Shown: positions 9,065 to 16,757 of the stretch, piece after piece | How positions within the stretch are numbered: the first letter of the stretch is position 1 | How the letters are laid out: every line of letters starts with the position of its first letter | Assembly: GCF_012911935.1 (NCBI RefSeq) | Contig: NZ_JAAXLA010000004.1 | Span: 1 to 64,000 of the forward strand | Origin: Pseudonocardia acidicola | GTDB taxonomy: Bacteria > Actinomycetota > Actinomycetes > Mycobacteriales > Pseudonocardiaceae | Length of the DNA: 64,000 bases | Reading direction: 5' to 3' | Translations under genes and position numbers: made by a program | The notes under the pieces: model-generated | Database searches by the model: none | What the model saw: only the letters and a program-made list of their open reading frames with translations | Told to the model about the DNA's origin: nothing

Positions 9065-9759
9065 GCGCCGACCTCCTTCGCAGCGGCGGGTGCCGGGGCC
9101 GCCGTGCGGAATCCGAGCCGGGTGAGCTCGGCCGGGCTGACCCGGATGAGCAGCCGCACGATCAGCACGGTGAGCAGCCCCTCGCTGACCGCCAGCGGGA
9201 TCTGGGTGACCGCGAAGATCGCCCCGAACTTGGCGACCGCGCCGAGCACGCCCGACGACGCGTCCGGGAACGCCAGCGCGAGCTGCGCGCTGGTCACGCA
9301 GTAGGTGGCCAGGTCGCCCACCGATGCGGCCAGGAACACCCCGAGCGCGAGCCCGCCACCGAGCCTGCGGGTCGCCGCGAACACCCCGTACGCGACCCAC
9401 GGCCCGACGATCGCCATGGAGAACACGTTGGCACCCAGGGTGGTCAGCCCGCCGTGCGCGAGCAGCGTGGCCTGGAAGAACAGCACGATCGTGCCGAGCA
9501 GGGCCATCACCGGTGGCCGGAACAGGACGGCGCCGAGCCCGGTGCCGGTCGGGTGCGAGCAGGACCCGGTGACCGACGGGATCTTCAGCGCGGAGAGCAC
9601 GAAGCTGAACGCTCCGGCCGCGCCGAGCAGCAGCTTCGAGTCGGGTTCGGCGCGCACCCGGCGGACCACGGCGCGGCCGCCGTGGATCACGAAGGGCGCG
9701 GCGGCGACCGTCCAGGCCACCGCGTGCACCGGGGGAAGGTAGCCCTCTGCGATGTGCAT
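9061..9759 (-). CDS. cbiM: Cobalt/nickel ECF transporter substrate-binding subunit CbiM
   Basis: S-component that binds Co2+ or Ni2+ in the membrane, 232 residues with about six to seven helices. The N-terminus MHIAEGYLP is diagnostic: in this family the free amino group and His2 coordinate the metal. A second conserved motif, [15 protein letters not shown], follows. The gene is first in cbiMNQO. The 124-bp gap to the upstream ArsR gene holds two small inverted repeats that could be metal-sensor operators. It is too short for a full cobalamin riboswitch, so control is more likely through the ArsR protein. Confidence 0.93.
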   Translation of the reverse strand: MHIAEGYLPPVHAVAWTVAAAPFVIHGGRAVVRRVRAEPDSKLLLGAAGAFSFVLSALKIPSVTGSCSHPTGTGLGAVLFRPPVMALLGTIVLFFQATLLAHGGLTTLGANVFSMAIVGPWVAYGVFAATRRLGGGLALGVFLAASVGDLATYCVTSAQLALAFPDASSGVLGAVAKFGAIFAVTQIPLAVSEGLLTVLIVRLLIRVSPAELTRLGFRTAAPAPAAAKEVGA

Positions 9760-9816
9760 CCCGTTCCTCCCGCCGTCGCCGATGTCGTGCGGAATCTACG
9801 GTGCGACCGGATTCGG

Positions 9817-9830
9817 GTTCAAGACTGAAC
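9817..9830. promoter_or_regulatory. Inverted repeat, candidate ArsR operator 1
   Basis: GTTCA-AGAC-TGAAC, perfect 5-bp arms around 4 bases, lying between the ArsR gene and cbiM. It is 57-71 bp upstream of the cbiM start, where a promoter would be. Its AT content is higher than its surroundings. Confidence 0.4.
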
Positions 9831-9835
9831 AGGTA

Positions 9836-9848
9836 ATCAATCTTTGAT
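9836..9848. promoter_or_regulatory. Inverted repeat, candidate ArsR operator 2
   Basis: ATCAA-TCT-TTGAT, perfect 5-bp arms around 3 bases, in the AT-richest stretch of the ArsR-cbiM gap. AT-rich short palindromes upstream of metal transporter genes are the usual targets of ArsR/SmtB sensors. Operator function is inferred. Confidence 0.45.
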
Positions 9849-9883
9849 GTCCGGCGCGGCGCCGGTGACCGGGCGCGCCGGGA

Positions 9884-10306
9884 TCAGGGGGTGGCGAGCG
9901 AGGTGTCGTCGGGGTCGGCGTGCCCGTGGGCGTGCAACCGGACCGGGTGCACGGCCTCCTGCGAGACCACCTCGAGGAGCCGGCGGGCCAGGCCGCCGGC
10001 GATCCGGTAGCGGACCAGCCGGCCCTCCCGGTGCGCGGTGACCAGGCCGTGGGCGCGCAGCAACCGCAGCGCGTGCGACACGGCGCTGTCGCTCATCCCG
10101 ACCGCGACGGCCAGATCGGACACGCACAGGTCACCGGCGTGGTACAGCGCGAGCAGGATGCTCAGCCGGTTGACCTCACCCAAGGCGTCGAGCACCGTCG
10201 CCGAGTGCTGCACCTGCTCGCTGTCGGCGAGCACCGCCGTGGCGTCACACACCTGGTCCGGGTCGATCACCCGGAGGCCGCGGCGAGGGATCGGGACCTT
10301 GTGCAC
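9884..10306 (-). CDS. ArsR/SmtB-family metal-sensing repressor
   Basis: A 140-residue winged-helix repressor, probably Co/Ni-responsive. The core runs from about residue 35 to 120, with the recognition helix in MSDSAVSHALRLLRAHGLV. A Cys sits in GDLCVSDLA at the alpha-3 metal position used by several sensors. The C-terminus (HPVRLHAHGHADPDD) is rich in His and Asp, as in NmtR-like sensors. It lies just upstream of cbiMNQO on the same strand, so it probably represses the importer when metal is plentiful. The GTG start at 10306 has no ribosome site, but a possible -10 (TAGCAT) lies close upstream, so the mRNA may be leaderless. The metal is inferred. Confidence 0.82.
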   Translation of the reverse strand: MHKVPIPRRGLRVIDPDQVCDATAVLADSEQVQHSATVLDALGEVNRLSILLALYHAGDLCVSDLAVAVGMSDSAVSHALRLLRAHGLVTAHREGRLVRYRIAGGLARRLLEVVSQEAVHPVRLHAHGHADPDDTSLATP

Positions 10307-10329
10307 GAGCCCGATGCTAGCCCTACGCG

Positions 10330-10905
10330 CTACTTCCCGGCCTTGGCCGCCGCCTTCATCTGCTGCTTGTACTCGCGGACCTTCGCCAGCGAGCGCCCGT
10401 CGAGCACGTCGGCCACCGACTTGTACACATCCGCCTCGCCGTAACCGCCCGCGGCCTCACGCCAGCCGTCCGGGGTCACCCCGCGCTGCTTGCCCAGCAG
10501 GGCGACGAAGATCTGCGCCTTCTGCTTGCCGAACCCGGGCAGCGCGCCCAGCCGGCGCAGCAGTTCCTTGCCGCTGTCCACGTCGTTCCAGACCGCGGTG
10601 ACGTCGCCGTCGTACTGCTCGACCAGGGCCGCCGCAAGCGCCTGCACCCGACCGGCCATCGACTTCGGGAAGCGGTGCAGCGCGGGCTGACGGCTGAACA
10701 GCTCGACGAGCTCGTCGGGGTCGTGACCGGCCAGCTCGTGGGCGTCGAGGGTGTCGGCGCCGAGGCGGCGCGCCAGCTCGGCCGGGGCGGCGAACGCGCG
10801 CTCCATGGGGATCTGCTGGTCGAGCAGCATGCCGATCAGCAACGCCAGCGGGTCCCGGTCGAGCACGGCGTCGGCGTCGGCGTCCTGGGCCAGGCTGATG
10901 CTCAC
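10330..10905 (-). CDS. HhH-GPD-type base excision DNA repair protein
   Basis: A 191-residue helix-hairpin-helix protein of the actinobacterial HhH-GPD group related to DNA glycosylases. An N-terminal helical half with LLIGMLLDQQIPMERAF precedes the HhH element LGALPGFGKQKAQIFVALLG at about residues 120-140. The C-terminus is lysine/alanine rich. A clear catalytic Lys/Asp pair as in EndoIII is not obvious by eye, so activity and lesion specificity remain open. It is 23 bp upstream of the ArsR gene on the same strand and divergent from the methyltransferase. GTG 10905 lacks a strong ribosome site. Confidence 0.8.
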   Translation of the reverse strand: MSISLAQDADADAVLDRDPLALLIGMLLDQQIPMERAFAAPAELARRLGADTLDAHELAGHDPDELVELFSRQPALHRFPKSMAGRVQALAAALVEQYDGDVTAVWNDVDSGKELLRRLGALPGFGKQKAQIFVALLGKQRGVTPDGWREAAGGYGEADVYKSVADVLDGRSLAKVREYKQQMKAAAKAGK

Positions 10906-10969
10906 CGGGGCAGCTTAACGGCGGGGGCGAACGAGGGGCGCCCGAGCGGGATCGGGGAGGATCGACGGT

Positions 10970-12487
10970 GTGCTCCCCCGTTTCGAGCCCGCCCTGACCG
11001 ATGCGCTGCGCACCGCCCTGACCCGAGCCGGTTACACGACCGACGGCGTGCGCGGGCTGCTCGGCCCCGACGCGCACGCTGCGCTGAGCCGCGGCGAGCC
11101 CGAGGCCGCGTCCCGGGCCACCCGCGACGCCGGTGATCTCGGGGTCATCGTCCGGCTGCTGCTGCTCGGCGAGTCCGAACCGGAGGCGGCGGTGGCCGCG
11201 GCGTTCGCGCCGGCCCCGGCCGCCGATCTGGTCGGCGCCGGGCTGCTGCGGCGCGACGCCGAGGGGTTGGTCGCGGGACTGGACCTGCGCCCCTACGCCG
11301 ACGAGGACGGCGAGTGGTGGGTGCTGTCGGACCTGGACACCCCAGCCGCGCGGCAGGACCGCGACCACGTGACCGGCGTCGGCGGGGCGTCGCTCACGCT
11401 GGCCGCGGCCACCGCGCGCAGGCCGGTCGGCACGTTGCTCGACCTCGGCACCGGTTGCGGCGTGCAGGCCCTGCACGCCGCCCGGCACGCCGGCGCCGTC
11501 ACCGCGACCGACGTGGCGCCCCGCGCGCTGGCCCTGGCCGCGGCCACCTTCGCGCTCAACGAGGTCGACGTCGAGCTCCTGGACGGCCCGTGGCTGGAGC
11601 CGGTCACCGGGCGCCGGTTCGACCAGATCGTCTCCAACCCGCCGTTCGTGCCCGGCCCGGCCCGGGTCGACTACGTCTACCGCGACTCCGGGCAGGCGGG
11701 TGACGCCGCGCTGGCCGGGCTGATCCGGGCGCTGCCCGAGCACCTCAACCCCGGCGGAGTGGCCCAGCTGCTCGGTTCCTGGCTGCACGTGCGCGGCGAG
11801 GACTGGCCCGACCGGGTGCGCTCCTGGCTGCCCCCGGGCGTCGACGCGTGGATCGTGCAGCGCGAGGTCACCGATCCGGCGCTGCACGTCGGCACGTGGC
11901 AGCGCGACGCCGGGCTCGACCTCAGCTCGCCCGAGGCCCGCCGGCAGGCCGGCGAGTGGCTGGACTGGCTCGAGGAGCAGGACGTCGAGGCCGTCGGGTT
12001 CGGGTACCTGCTGCTGCGCCGGCTCGAGGACCCCACCGCGGAGCCGACGGTCGTGGTCGAGGACATGCTCGGCGCAGTGGACGACCCGCTCGGCCCCGAG
12101 ATGGCGGGCTGGCTCGAGCGCGTCGACTGGCTCCGCGCGCACGCATCCGACGAGGCCCTGCTCGGTGCCCGGCTGGCGCTCGCCCCGACCGCGGTGCTGG
12201 AGCGCTACGCGGTGCCGGGCGACGAGGGCTGGGCCGACGCCGGCGCCGCCGTGATGCGCTCCGACGGACCACGCTGGCGGCACGAGATCGACGCGCCGGC
12301 CGCGGCGCTGCTGGCGGGCTGCCGCGGCGAGCTGCCGCTGGAGGAGCTGCTGACCCTGCTCGCCTTCGCCCACGACGTGCCGCTCGACGCACTGGTCGCC
12401 GCGACGCTGCCGGCCGTCCGCGAGTTCGTCCGGCACGGCATGCTGCTGCCCGTCGACGGGTGGCCGGCTGCGGACCGGTCGCGATGA
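10970..12487 (+). CDS. Class I SAM-dependent methyltransferase (PrmC/TrmN6-like)
   Basis: A 505-residue protein with three parts. An N-terminal helical domain (about 1-130) is followed by a Rossmann methyltransferase core with [12 protein letters not shown] (SAM loop, about 157-168) and SNPPFVPGP (about 220), and then a C-terminal region of about 180 residues. The NPPF tetrad marks amino-methylating enzymes acting on N5/N6 groups of protein, DNA or RNA. The extra domains match a conserved actinobacterial family rather than PrmC itself, so the substrate is unknown. GTG 10970 follows a GGGGAGG site. It overlaps dtd by 4 bp, hinting at a tRNA or translation link. Confidence 0.82.
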   Translation: MLPRFEPALTDALRTALTRAGYTTDGVRGLLGPDAHAALSRGEPEAASRATRDAGDLGVIVRLLLLGESEPEAAVAAAFAPAPAADLVGAGLLRRDAEGLVAGLDLRPYADEDGEWWVLSDLDTPAARQDRDHVTGVGGASLTLAAATARRPVGTLLDLGTGCGVQALHAARHAGAVTATDVAPRALALAAATFALNEVDVELLDGPWLEPVTGRRFDQIVSNPPFVPGPARVDYVYRDSGQAGDAALAGLIRALPEHLNPGGVAQLLGSWLHVRGEDWPDRVRSWLPPGVDAWIVQREVTDPALHVGTWQRDAGLDLSSPEARRQAGEWLDWLEEQDVEAVGFGYLLLRRLEDPTAEPTVVVEDMLGAVDDPLGPEMAGWLERVDWLRAHASDEALLGARLALAPTAVLERYAVPGDEGWADAGAAVMRSDGPRWRHEIDAPAAALLAGCRGELPLEELLTLLAFAHDVPLDALVAATLPAVREFVRHGMLLPVDGWPAADRSR

Positions 12488-12909
12488 GGGCGGTCGCGGC
12501 GCGGGTCGGCCGGGCGGCGGTGCGGGTGGACGGCGCAGTCGTCGGCGAGATCGAGGGTCCCGGGCTGCTGGTGCTGCTGGGCGTGCATGTCGACGACACC
12601 GCCGACACCGCGCGCACCATGGCCCGCAAGCTGCACGAGCTGCGCATCCTCGACGGCGAGCGGTCCAGCGCCGAGGCCGGCGCGCCACTGCTGGTGGTCA
12701 GCCAGTTCACCCTCTACGGCGACACCCGCAAGGGCCGCCGGCCGTCGTGGTCGGCGGCCGCGCGCCCGGAGCAGGCCGAACCGCTGGTCGACGCGGTGGT
12801 CGCCGAGCTGCGGGGTCGCGGCGCGCACGTCGAGACGGGCGTGTTCGGCGCGCAGATGGCCGTCGAGTCGGTCAACGACGGCCCGTTCACGGTGATCGTG
12901 GAGGTCTGA
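12484..12909 (+). CDS. dtd: D-aminoacyl-tRNA deacylase
   Basis: Hydrolyses D-amino acids (and glycine) mischarged on tRNA, a translation quality step. The 141 residues match the compact DTD fold. The two active-site signatures are present: SQFTLYGD at about residue 74 and NDGPFT near the C-terminus, which carries the cis Gly-Pro that excludes L-amino acids. ATG 12484 overlaps the methyltransferase stop. The downstream gene is convergent with only 8 bp between them. Confidence 0.94.
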   Translation: MRAVAARVGRAAVRVDGAVVGEIEGPGLLVLLGVHVDDTADTARTMARKLHELRILDGERSSAEAGAPLLVVSQFTLYGDTRKGRRPSWSAAARPEQAEPLVDAVVAELRGRGAHVETGVFGAQMAVESVNDGPFTVIVEV

Positions 12910-12917
12910 CCGGACAG

Positions 12918-13493
12918 TCAGCCGTGGGCCTGGACCAGGCCCATCACCTCGGTGCGCCAGTCCTCGTACTGTTTGGCGCTGATCTGCTCGCTGGGCTCGG
13001 CGACGAGCCGCGCGGCCGGGTCCTCTCCCCCGCGCAGCGCGAACCGGACCAGCTCGAGATCGGTCCGCGAACCGCTCGCCACGGTGACCCGGACGCCGCG
13101 GGCGGCGAGCTCCGCACGGGTGGCATGGGCGAGCACGTGCAGCAGCGCGAGCCGGGAGTGCTGGTCGTCGGGGAGGGCAGCGCCCGCCGGGACGTTGCCC
13201 GAGACCAGCACGACGCTGGCCCCGTCGGCGAGCGCCGGCAGCACCCGCTCGACCAGCGCGAACCGGCCGAGCAGGCCGTCGGAGAGGAAGGAGCGCACCC
13301 TCCCGACCAGGGTGTCCCCGATCGGGCGCACGGTGACCGGCAGCTGCACGTAGTGATCGATGGGGCCATCGAGATCGAGGTCGTCGAGCTGCGCGGCGTC
13401 GGCCGCCGTCAGCACCTCCAGCCCCTCGGCGGACAGCCGGTCGGCCACCTCCGCCACCCGGTCTCCGGACCCGGTCACCAGTGCGCGCACCAT
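12918..13493 (-). CDS. Hypothetical Rossmann-like protein
   Basis: A 191-residue soluble protein not recognised with certainty. The N-terminus MVRALVTGSGDRVAEVADRL has a beta-strand plus glycine loop like a short-chain dehydrogenase nucleotide site. The middle has ASVVLVSGNVP followed by a long helix with LLHVLAHATRAELAARGVRVTVA, which imitates the SDR layout. There is no YxxxK catalytic pair, so it is probably a degenerate, non-catalytic SDR relative. ATG 13493. It lies downstream of the phasin, separated by a hairpin, and is convergent with dtd. Confidence 0.7.
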   Translation of the reverse strand: MVRALVTGSGDRVAEVADRLSAEGLEVLTAADAAQLDDLDLDGPIDHYVQLPVTVRPIGDTLVGRVRSFLSDGLLGRFALVERVLPALADGASVVLVSGNVPAGAALPDDQHSRLALLHVLAHATRAELAARGVRVTVASGSRTDLELVRFALRGGEDPAARLVAEPSEQISAKQYEDWRTEVMGLVQAHG

Positions 13494-13554
13494 GGAGTGA
13501 CCCTAGGTGATCTGCACCACTGGCCGCATCACCGACGGTCCCCGACGACGACGG

Positions 13555-13597
13555 CGGCCCCGCCCGGCCTCCTCGGACGAGGGACCAGGCGGGGCCG
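13555..13597 (-). terminator. Hairpin downstream of the phasin gene
   Basis: CGGCCCCGCC (13555-13564) pairs with GGCGGGGCCG (13588-13597) around a 23-base loop. It lies 19 bases after the phasin stop on the minus strand. It is likely to end phasin mRNA and insulate the next gene. Confidence 0.5.
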
Positions 13598-13615
13598 TCG
13601 GCACCCCCTGCGAGA

Positions 13616-14017
13616 TCAGCTCTTGGCGGCGTTGCGCGCGGTGCGCGCGGTGGAGGCGGCCTTGTCGCCGGCCTCGTCCACAACCGTGGCGGCCTTGTCG
13701 GCCGCGGTCTCGGTGGCGTTCACCGTGTGCTGCGTGACCGACTGGGCGGCCCGGGCCGCCTGGTCGGTGACGGTCTCGACGGTCTGGAAGCCCGCCGTGA
13801 ACAAGGTGTGCGCGAACTGGCGCTGGTTCTCCAGCACCTTCTCGGCGAAGTCGAAGGTGCGGTCGACGACCGCGTGTGCGTCGGGCAGCTTCGGCTGGCC
13901 GCCGGTCAGGCTGCCGGTGTAGGACTGCACGGTGTCGGCCCAGGTACGGACGGCGGCGGTGACCGCCTCCTGGCTGCGCTTGGCGAAGTCGACGAACTGG
14001 TCGGTAGGCGCGGTCAT
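13616..14017 (-). CDS. Phasin-like PHA granule-associated protein
   Basis: A 133-residue helical protein resembling phasins, the amphipathic proteins that coat PHA granules. The N-terminal part (TDQFVDFAKRSQEAVTAAVRTWADTVQSY) and the FDFAEKVLENQRQFAHTLF block match phasin helices. The C-terminal third is an Ala/Thr-rich repeat region (about residues 90-133) like the low-complexity tails of actinobacterial phasins. ATG 14017 has AAAGGA upstream. It has its own promoter with a perfect TTGACA and lies next to an XRE regulator and a PHA synthase, which supports the call. Confidence 0.82.
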   Translation of the reverse strand: MTAPTDQFVDFAKRSQEAVTAAVRTWADTVQSYTGSLTGGQPKLPDAHAVVDRTFDFAEKVLENQRQFAHTLFTAGFQTVETVTDQAARAAQSVTQHTVNATETAADKAATVVDEAGDKAASTARTARNAAKS

Positions 14018-14057
14018 CAACTCGTCCTTTCGTGACTCGGTTGGATGTCCGCTACCT

Positions 14058-14086
14058 AAACTAAGCAGGGCCGTTAAGTATGTCAA
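14058..14086 (-). promoter_or_regulatory. Sigma-70-type promoter of the phasin gene
   Basis: On the minus strand a perfect -35 TTGACA (14081-14086) is followed 17 bases later by TAGTTT (14058-14063) as a weaker -10. It sits about 40-70 bp upstream of the phasin ATG in an AT-rich island unlike its surroundings. Such a strong box is unusual in this window and fits an abundant structural protein. The spacer holds CTTAA/GCTTAG words that may bind the neighbouring XRE regulator. Confidence 0.6.
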
Positions 14087-14105
14087 GCAGTCCGGGGGCC
14101 GGAAC

Positions 14106-14540
14106 CTACTGTGACCCCGATCCCTCCACGAAGCTGCGGTACACACCCAGCAGCGCGGTGCGCTGCTCCTCGGTGAGCCGCGGGTCCGAGCGGATCGCCT
14201 CCTCGGTGCCGGCGGCCCGGGGCTCGTCGGCCCGCTCCCGCTCCACGGCGCCGTTCATGGGCGCGCCCGAGGCCCACCCCGCCTGCTTGAGCATCTGCTC
14301 GGTGGACAGTTGCAGAGCGTCGGCAATGGCCTGCAGCACCTTCAGCGAGGGCTGGTGCAGGCCACGCTCGATCTGGCTCAGATACGCGTTGGACACACTC
14401 GTCAGCGAGGCCATCTCGCGCAGCGACAGCTTCGCCATCTGCCGTTGCGCGCGGATGAACCCGCCCAGCGCGTTGATCTGCGCCGACCAGCCCTGCTGAT
14501 CCCGCTCGGATGATCCGTCAGTCGACTGCGACGTGCTCAC
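14106..14540 (-). CDS. XRE-family transcriptional regulator of the PHA locus
   Basis: A 144-residue regulator. The Cro/CI-type helix-turn-helix spans about residues 28-85 (LREMASLTSVSNAYLSQIERGLHQPSLKVLQAIADAL). An acidic C-terminal part ends in LTEEQRTALLGVYRSFVEG. It lies directly upstream of the phasin (88 bp) and downstream of phaC on the same strand, so it probably controls PHA genes much as PhaR does in proteobacteria, though it is a different family. Target sites and effector are unknown. ATG 14540 is used; no strong ribosome site is visible. Confidence 0.8.
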   Translation of the reverse strand: MSTSQSTDGSSERDQQGWSAQINALGGFIRAQRQMAKLSLREMASLTSVSNAYLSQIERGLHQPSLKVLQAIADALQLSTEQMLKQAGWASGAPMNGAVERERADEPRAAGTEEAIRSDPRLTEEQRTALLGVYRSFVEGSGSQ

Positions 14541-14630
14541 GCCGCGACCTCGACACCGACGCCTTGTGGGCCCATGGCCGCATTGTCCCGCCGATCACCC
14601 GCCGCGTCGCCCAGGGCACGCCGGAAATTT

Positions 14631-14651
14631 GGCGACGTCGGGCACGTCGCC
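14631..14651 (-). terminator. Hairpin downstream of the second PHA synthase
   Basis: GGCGACGT-CGGGC-ACGTCGCC, perfect 8-bp arms with a 5-base loop. On the minus strand it is followed by AAATTT. It lies 56 bp after the phaC stop and before the XRE gene, so it may terminate or attenuate read-through. Confidence 0.4.
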
Positions 14652-14706
14652 GGCCACGCCGCCGGCGCGCCCCTGCGCCGCACCGCCGCGGACCGGCGAA
14701 CAGCCC

Positions 14707-16506
14707 TCAGCCCCGCAGCACGTAGCTGCCGGGCGCCGACTCCAGCACGGGGTGTGCCGAGCTGCCCATCGGCGGCGGGATCCGCTGCTCCCCGGCGCGC
14801 TCCGCGATCCACGGCGTCCAGTCCTCCCACCAGCTCTTCTTGTGCTCGACGGCATTGTCGCGCCACCCCTGCGCGCCCTCCGGCAGGTGGTCGGACTCGC
14901 CGAACCGGTGCGTGGACCTCGGCGACGGCGGGTTGACCACGCCGGCGATGTGCCCCGAGTTCGACAGCACGAACCGGACGATGCCGCCGAGCCGCCGGGC
15001 TCCCTCGTAGACCGAGGTCCACGGCGCGATGTGGTCGGCCTCCGCACTGACCACGTAGGCGTCCTGACGCACCGCGGACAGATCGAGGCGCTCCCCGGCC
15101 AGTTCCATCGTGCCCTCGGCGAGCTGATTCTCCAGGTAACAGGTCCGCAGGTACTCGACCTGCATGGCAGCCGGCATCCGGGTGGAATCGGAGTTCCAGC
15201 TCAGCATGTCGAAGGGCGCCGGGTCCTCGCCGAGCATCCAGTCGTTGACCACGTAGTTCCACACCAGGTCGGTCGCCCGCAGCAGGTCGAACGTGGTCTT
15301 CATGCTCTCCGAGGGCAGGTAGCCGTCGCGGGCCATGGAGCGCTCGAGACGCTGCACCGTCTTCTCGTCGGTGAAGACGCCGAGCGGGCCGGGCTCGGTG
15401 AAGTCCAGCAGCGTGTTCATCAGGGTCAGCGAGTGGATCCGGTCGTCTCCGCGCGCCGCGAGCCAGGCTGCGGCCGCGGTGGCGAGCGTTCCGCCGAGAC
15501 AGAGCGCGGCGACGTTCACGGTGGGCGAGCCGGTGATCTCCTCGACGACGTCGAGCGCGGCGAGCGGGCCCTCGCACAGGTAGTCGCTCATCGTCACCTC
15601 GCGCAGCCCGCTGTCCGGGTTCCGGTAGCTGATCATGAACGCGGTGTGCCCGTGCTGCACCGCCCACTCGACGAGGCTCTTCTGCGGGGCGAGATCCATG
15701 ATGTAGTACTTGTTGATCCACGGCGGGCTGAGCAGCAGCGGGATCGCGTGCACCCGCTCGGTCTGCGGCTCGTACTGGATCAGCTCGATGAGCCGGTTGC
15801 GGAACACGACCTTGCCCGGGGTGGCCGCCAGATCCCTGCCCACCTCGTGCTGTCCCGGTGCCACCTGGCGCGGCATGCCGTTGTTGGTCACCGCGTCGCG
15901 CAGCATGTTGCGGACCCCGCGGACCAGGCTGTGCCCGCCGGTCTCCAGGGCCTTCTTCAGCAGGGCGGGGTTGGACCACGGCCAGTTCACCGGCGCGGTG
16001 GCCTCGACCACCTGCCGGACCATGAAGTCGATCTTGCGACGGGCCGTCGGACCGAGCTCCAGCTCGCCGGACACCGCCCGCAGGTGATCGGCGAACAGCG
16101 CGTGCTCCTGGCGACAGAGGTAGTACCAGGCGTTCTGCTCCCAGGCGGGGTCGGCGTACCTGCGGTCCTCGGGGGTCAGCTCGGCAGGCCCCTCGGACGT
16201 CGCCCCGGCGCCGCGGAGCAGTGCCGCGAGCGCGGCTCTCCCGGTGTCGCCGCCGAAGGCGATCGTCGCGCGGACCGCGGCCGCCGGGCTCGAGGCGAGC
16301 GCGCGGAGCGCCTCGAGCCCGGCGCCGGCGAGGCCCACCGGATCGACCTGAGCCGCCGCCTCCCGGGGATCCAGCAGATCGCGCAGGCTCGTCACCATGT
16401 CGGCGGCGGTCCGGCGCAGCGCTGCGGCGGCATCGTTCGCCCTGCCGTCGAGGACGTCGCCGAGGACGTCGCCGAGGGCGTCGTTCAGGTCGGTCGACCG
16501 GACCAC
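14707..16506 (-). CDS. phaC: Poly(3-hydroxyalkanoate) synthase (PhaC, class I type), copy 2
   Basis: The most canonical PHA synthase in the window, 599 residues. An N-terminal helical domain (about 1-220) is followed by the alpha/beta catalytic core. Nucleophile Cys about 336 lies in AALCLGGT, the catalytic Asp in EADHIAPW and the His in NSGHIAG; the PWINKYYIMDL, SYRNPDSG and WNSDSTRMP family blocks are intact. GTG 16506 follows a GGGAGG site by 6 bases. No phaE or phaR subunit of class III/IV is adjacent, so it should work without a partner. It is divergent from the third PhaC-like gene, with the phasin and XRE regulator downstream, making this the main PHA locus. Confidence 0.93.
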   Translation of the reverse strand: MVRSTDLNDALGDVLGDVLDGRANDAAAALRRTAADMVTSLRDLLDPREAAAQVDPVGLAGAGLEALRALASSPAAAVRATIAFGGDTGRAALAALLRGAGATSEGPAELTPEDRRYADPAWEQNAWYYLCRQEHALFADHLRAVSGELELGPTARRKIDFMVRQVVEATAPVNWPWSNPALLKKALETGGHSLVRGVRNMLRDAVTNNGMPRQVAPGQHEVGRDLAATPGKVVFRNRLIELIQYEPQTERVHAIPLLLSPPWINKYYIMDLAPQKSLVEWAVQHGHTAFMISYRNPDSGLREVTMSDYLCEGPLAALDVVEEITGSPTVNVAALCLGGTLATAAAAWLAARGDDRIHSLTLMNTLLDFTEPGPLGVFTDEKTVQRLERSMARDGYLPSESMKTTFDLLRATDLVWNYVVNDWMLGEDPAPFDMLSWNSDSTRMPAAMQVEYLRTCYLENQLAEGTMELAGERLDLSAVRQDAYVVSAEADHIAPWTSVYEGARRLGGIVRFVLSNSGHIAGVVNPPSPRSTHRFGESDHLPEGAQGWRDNAVEHKKSWWEDWTPWIAERAGEQRIPPPMGSSAHPVLESAPGSYVLRG

Positions 16507-16648
16507 GTCTCGCCTCCCTGCTCGATGTCACCGTTCCGACCGCCGCTCGGCCGAACGGTCCCGGCCGGATGAGCACCCCATCGTCTCGAGGGACTCCCCG
16601 GTAAGGGTGCATGCCCGTTCCCGGTCAGGTGTATGCCCCGTCACCTGC

Positions 16649-16664
16649 GCTTGAAAAAGCAAGC
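16649..16664. promoter_or_regulatory. Inverted repeat in the divergent phaC control region
   Basis: GCTTG-AAAAAG-CAAGC, perfect 5-bp arms around a 6-base A-rich centre, midway between the two divergent PhaC genes. It is a plausible regulator site. The TGCTTG word also occurs at the -35 of the phasin promoter, which suggests the same regulator could bind both. That is inference. Confidence 0.4.
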
Positions 16665-16757
16665 ACTACCCGGCAGTAACTCAGCTGTTGCTCGGGATGT
16701 GCACCGACCCTAACGTTGGATCTCCGAGTTTCGGACATCAGTGTTGATGGGAGATGC

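Noticed and set aside
9760-9883. Cobalamin riboswitch upstream of cbiM
   Set aside because: The gap is only 124 bp, no B12-box-like conserved core was seen, and ArsR-type palindromes explain control better.
14533-16572. Plus-strand reading frame of 679 residues
   Set aside because: Antisense shadow of PHA synthase copy 2, a high-GC artefact with no recognisable domain.
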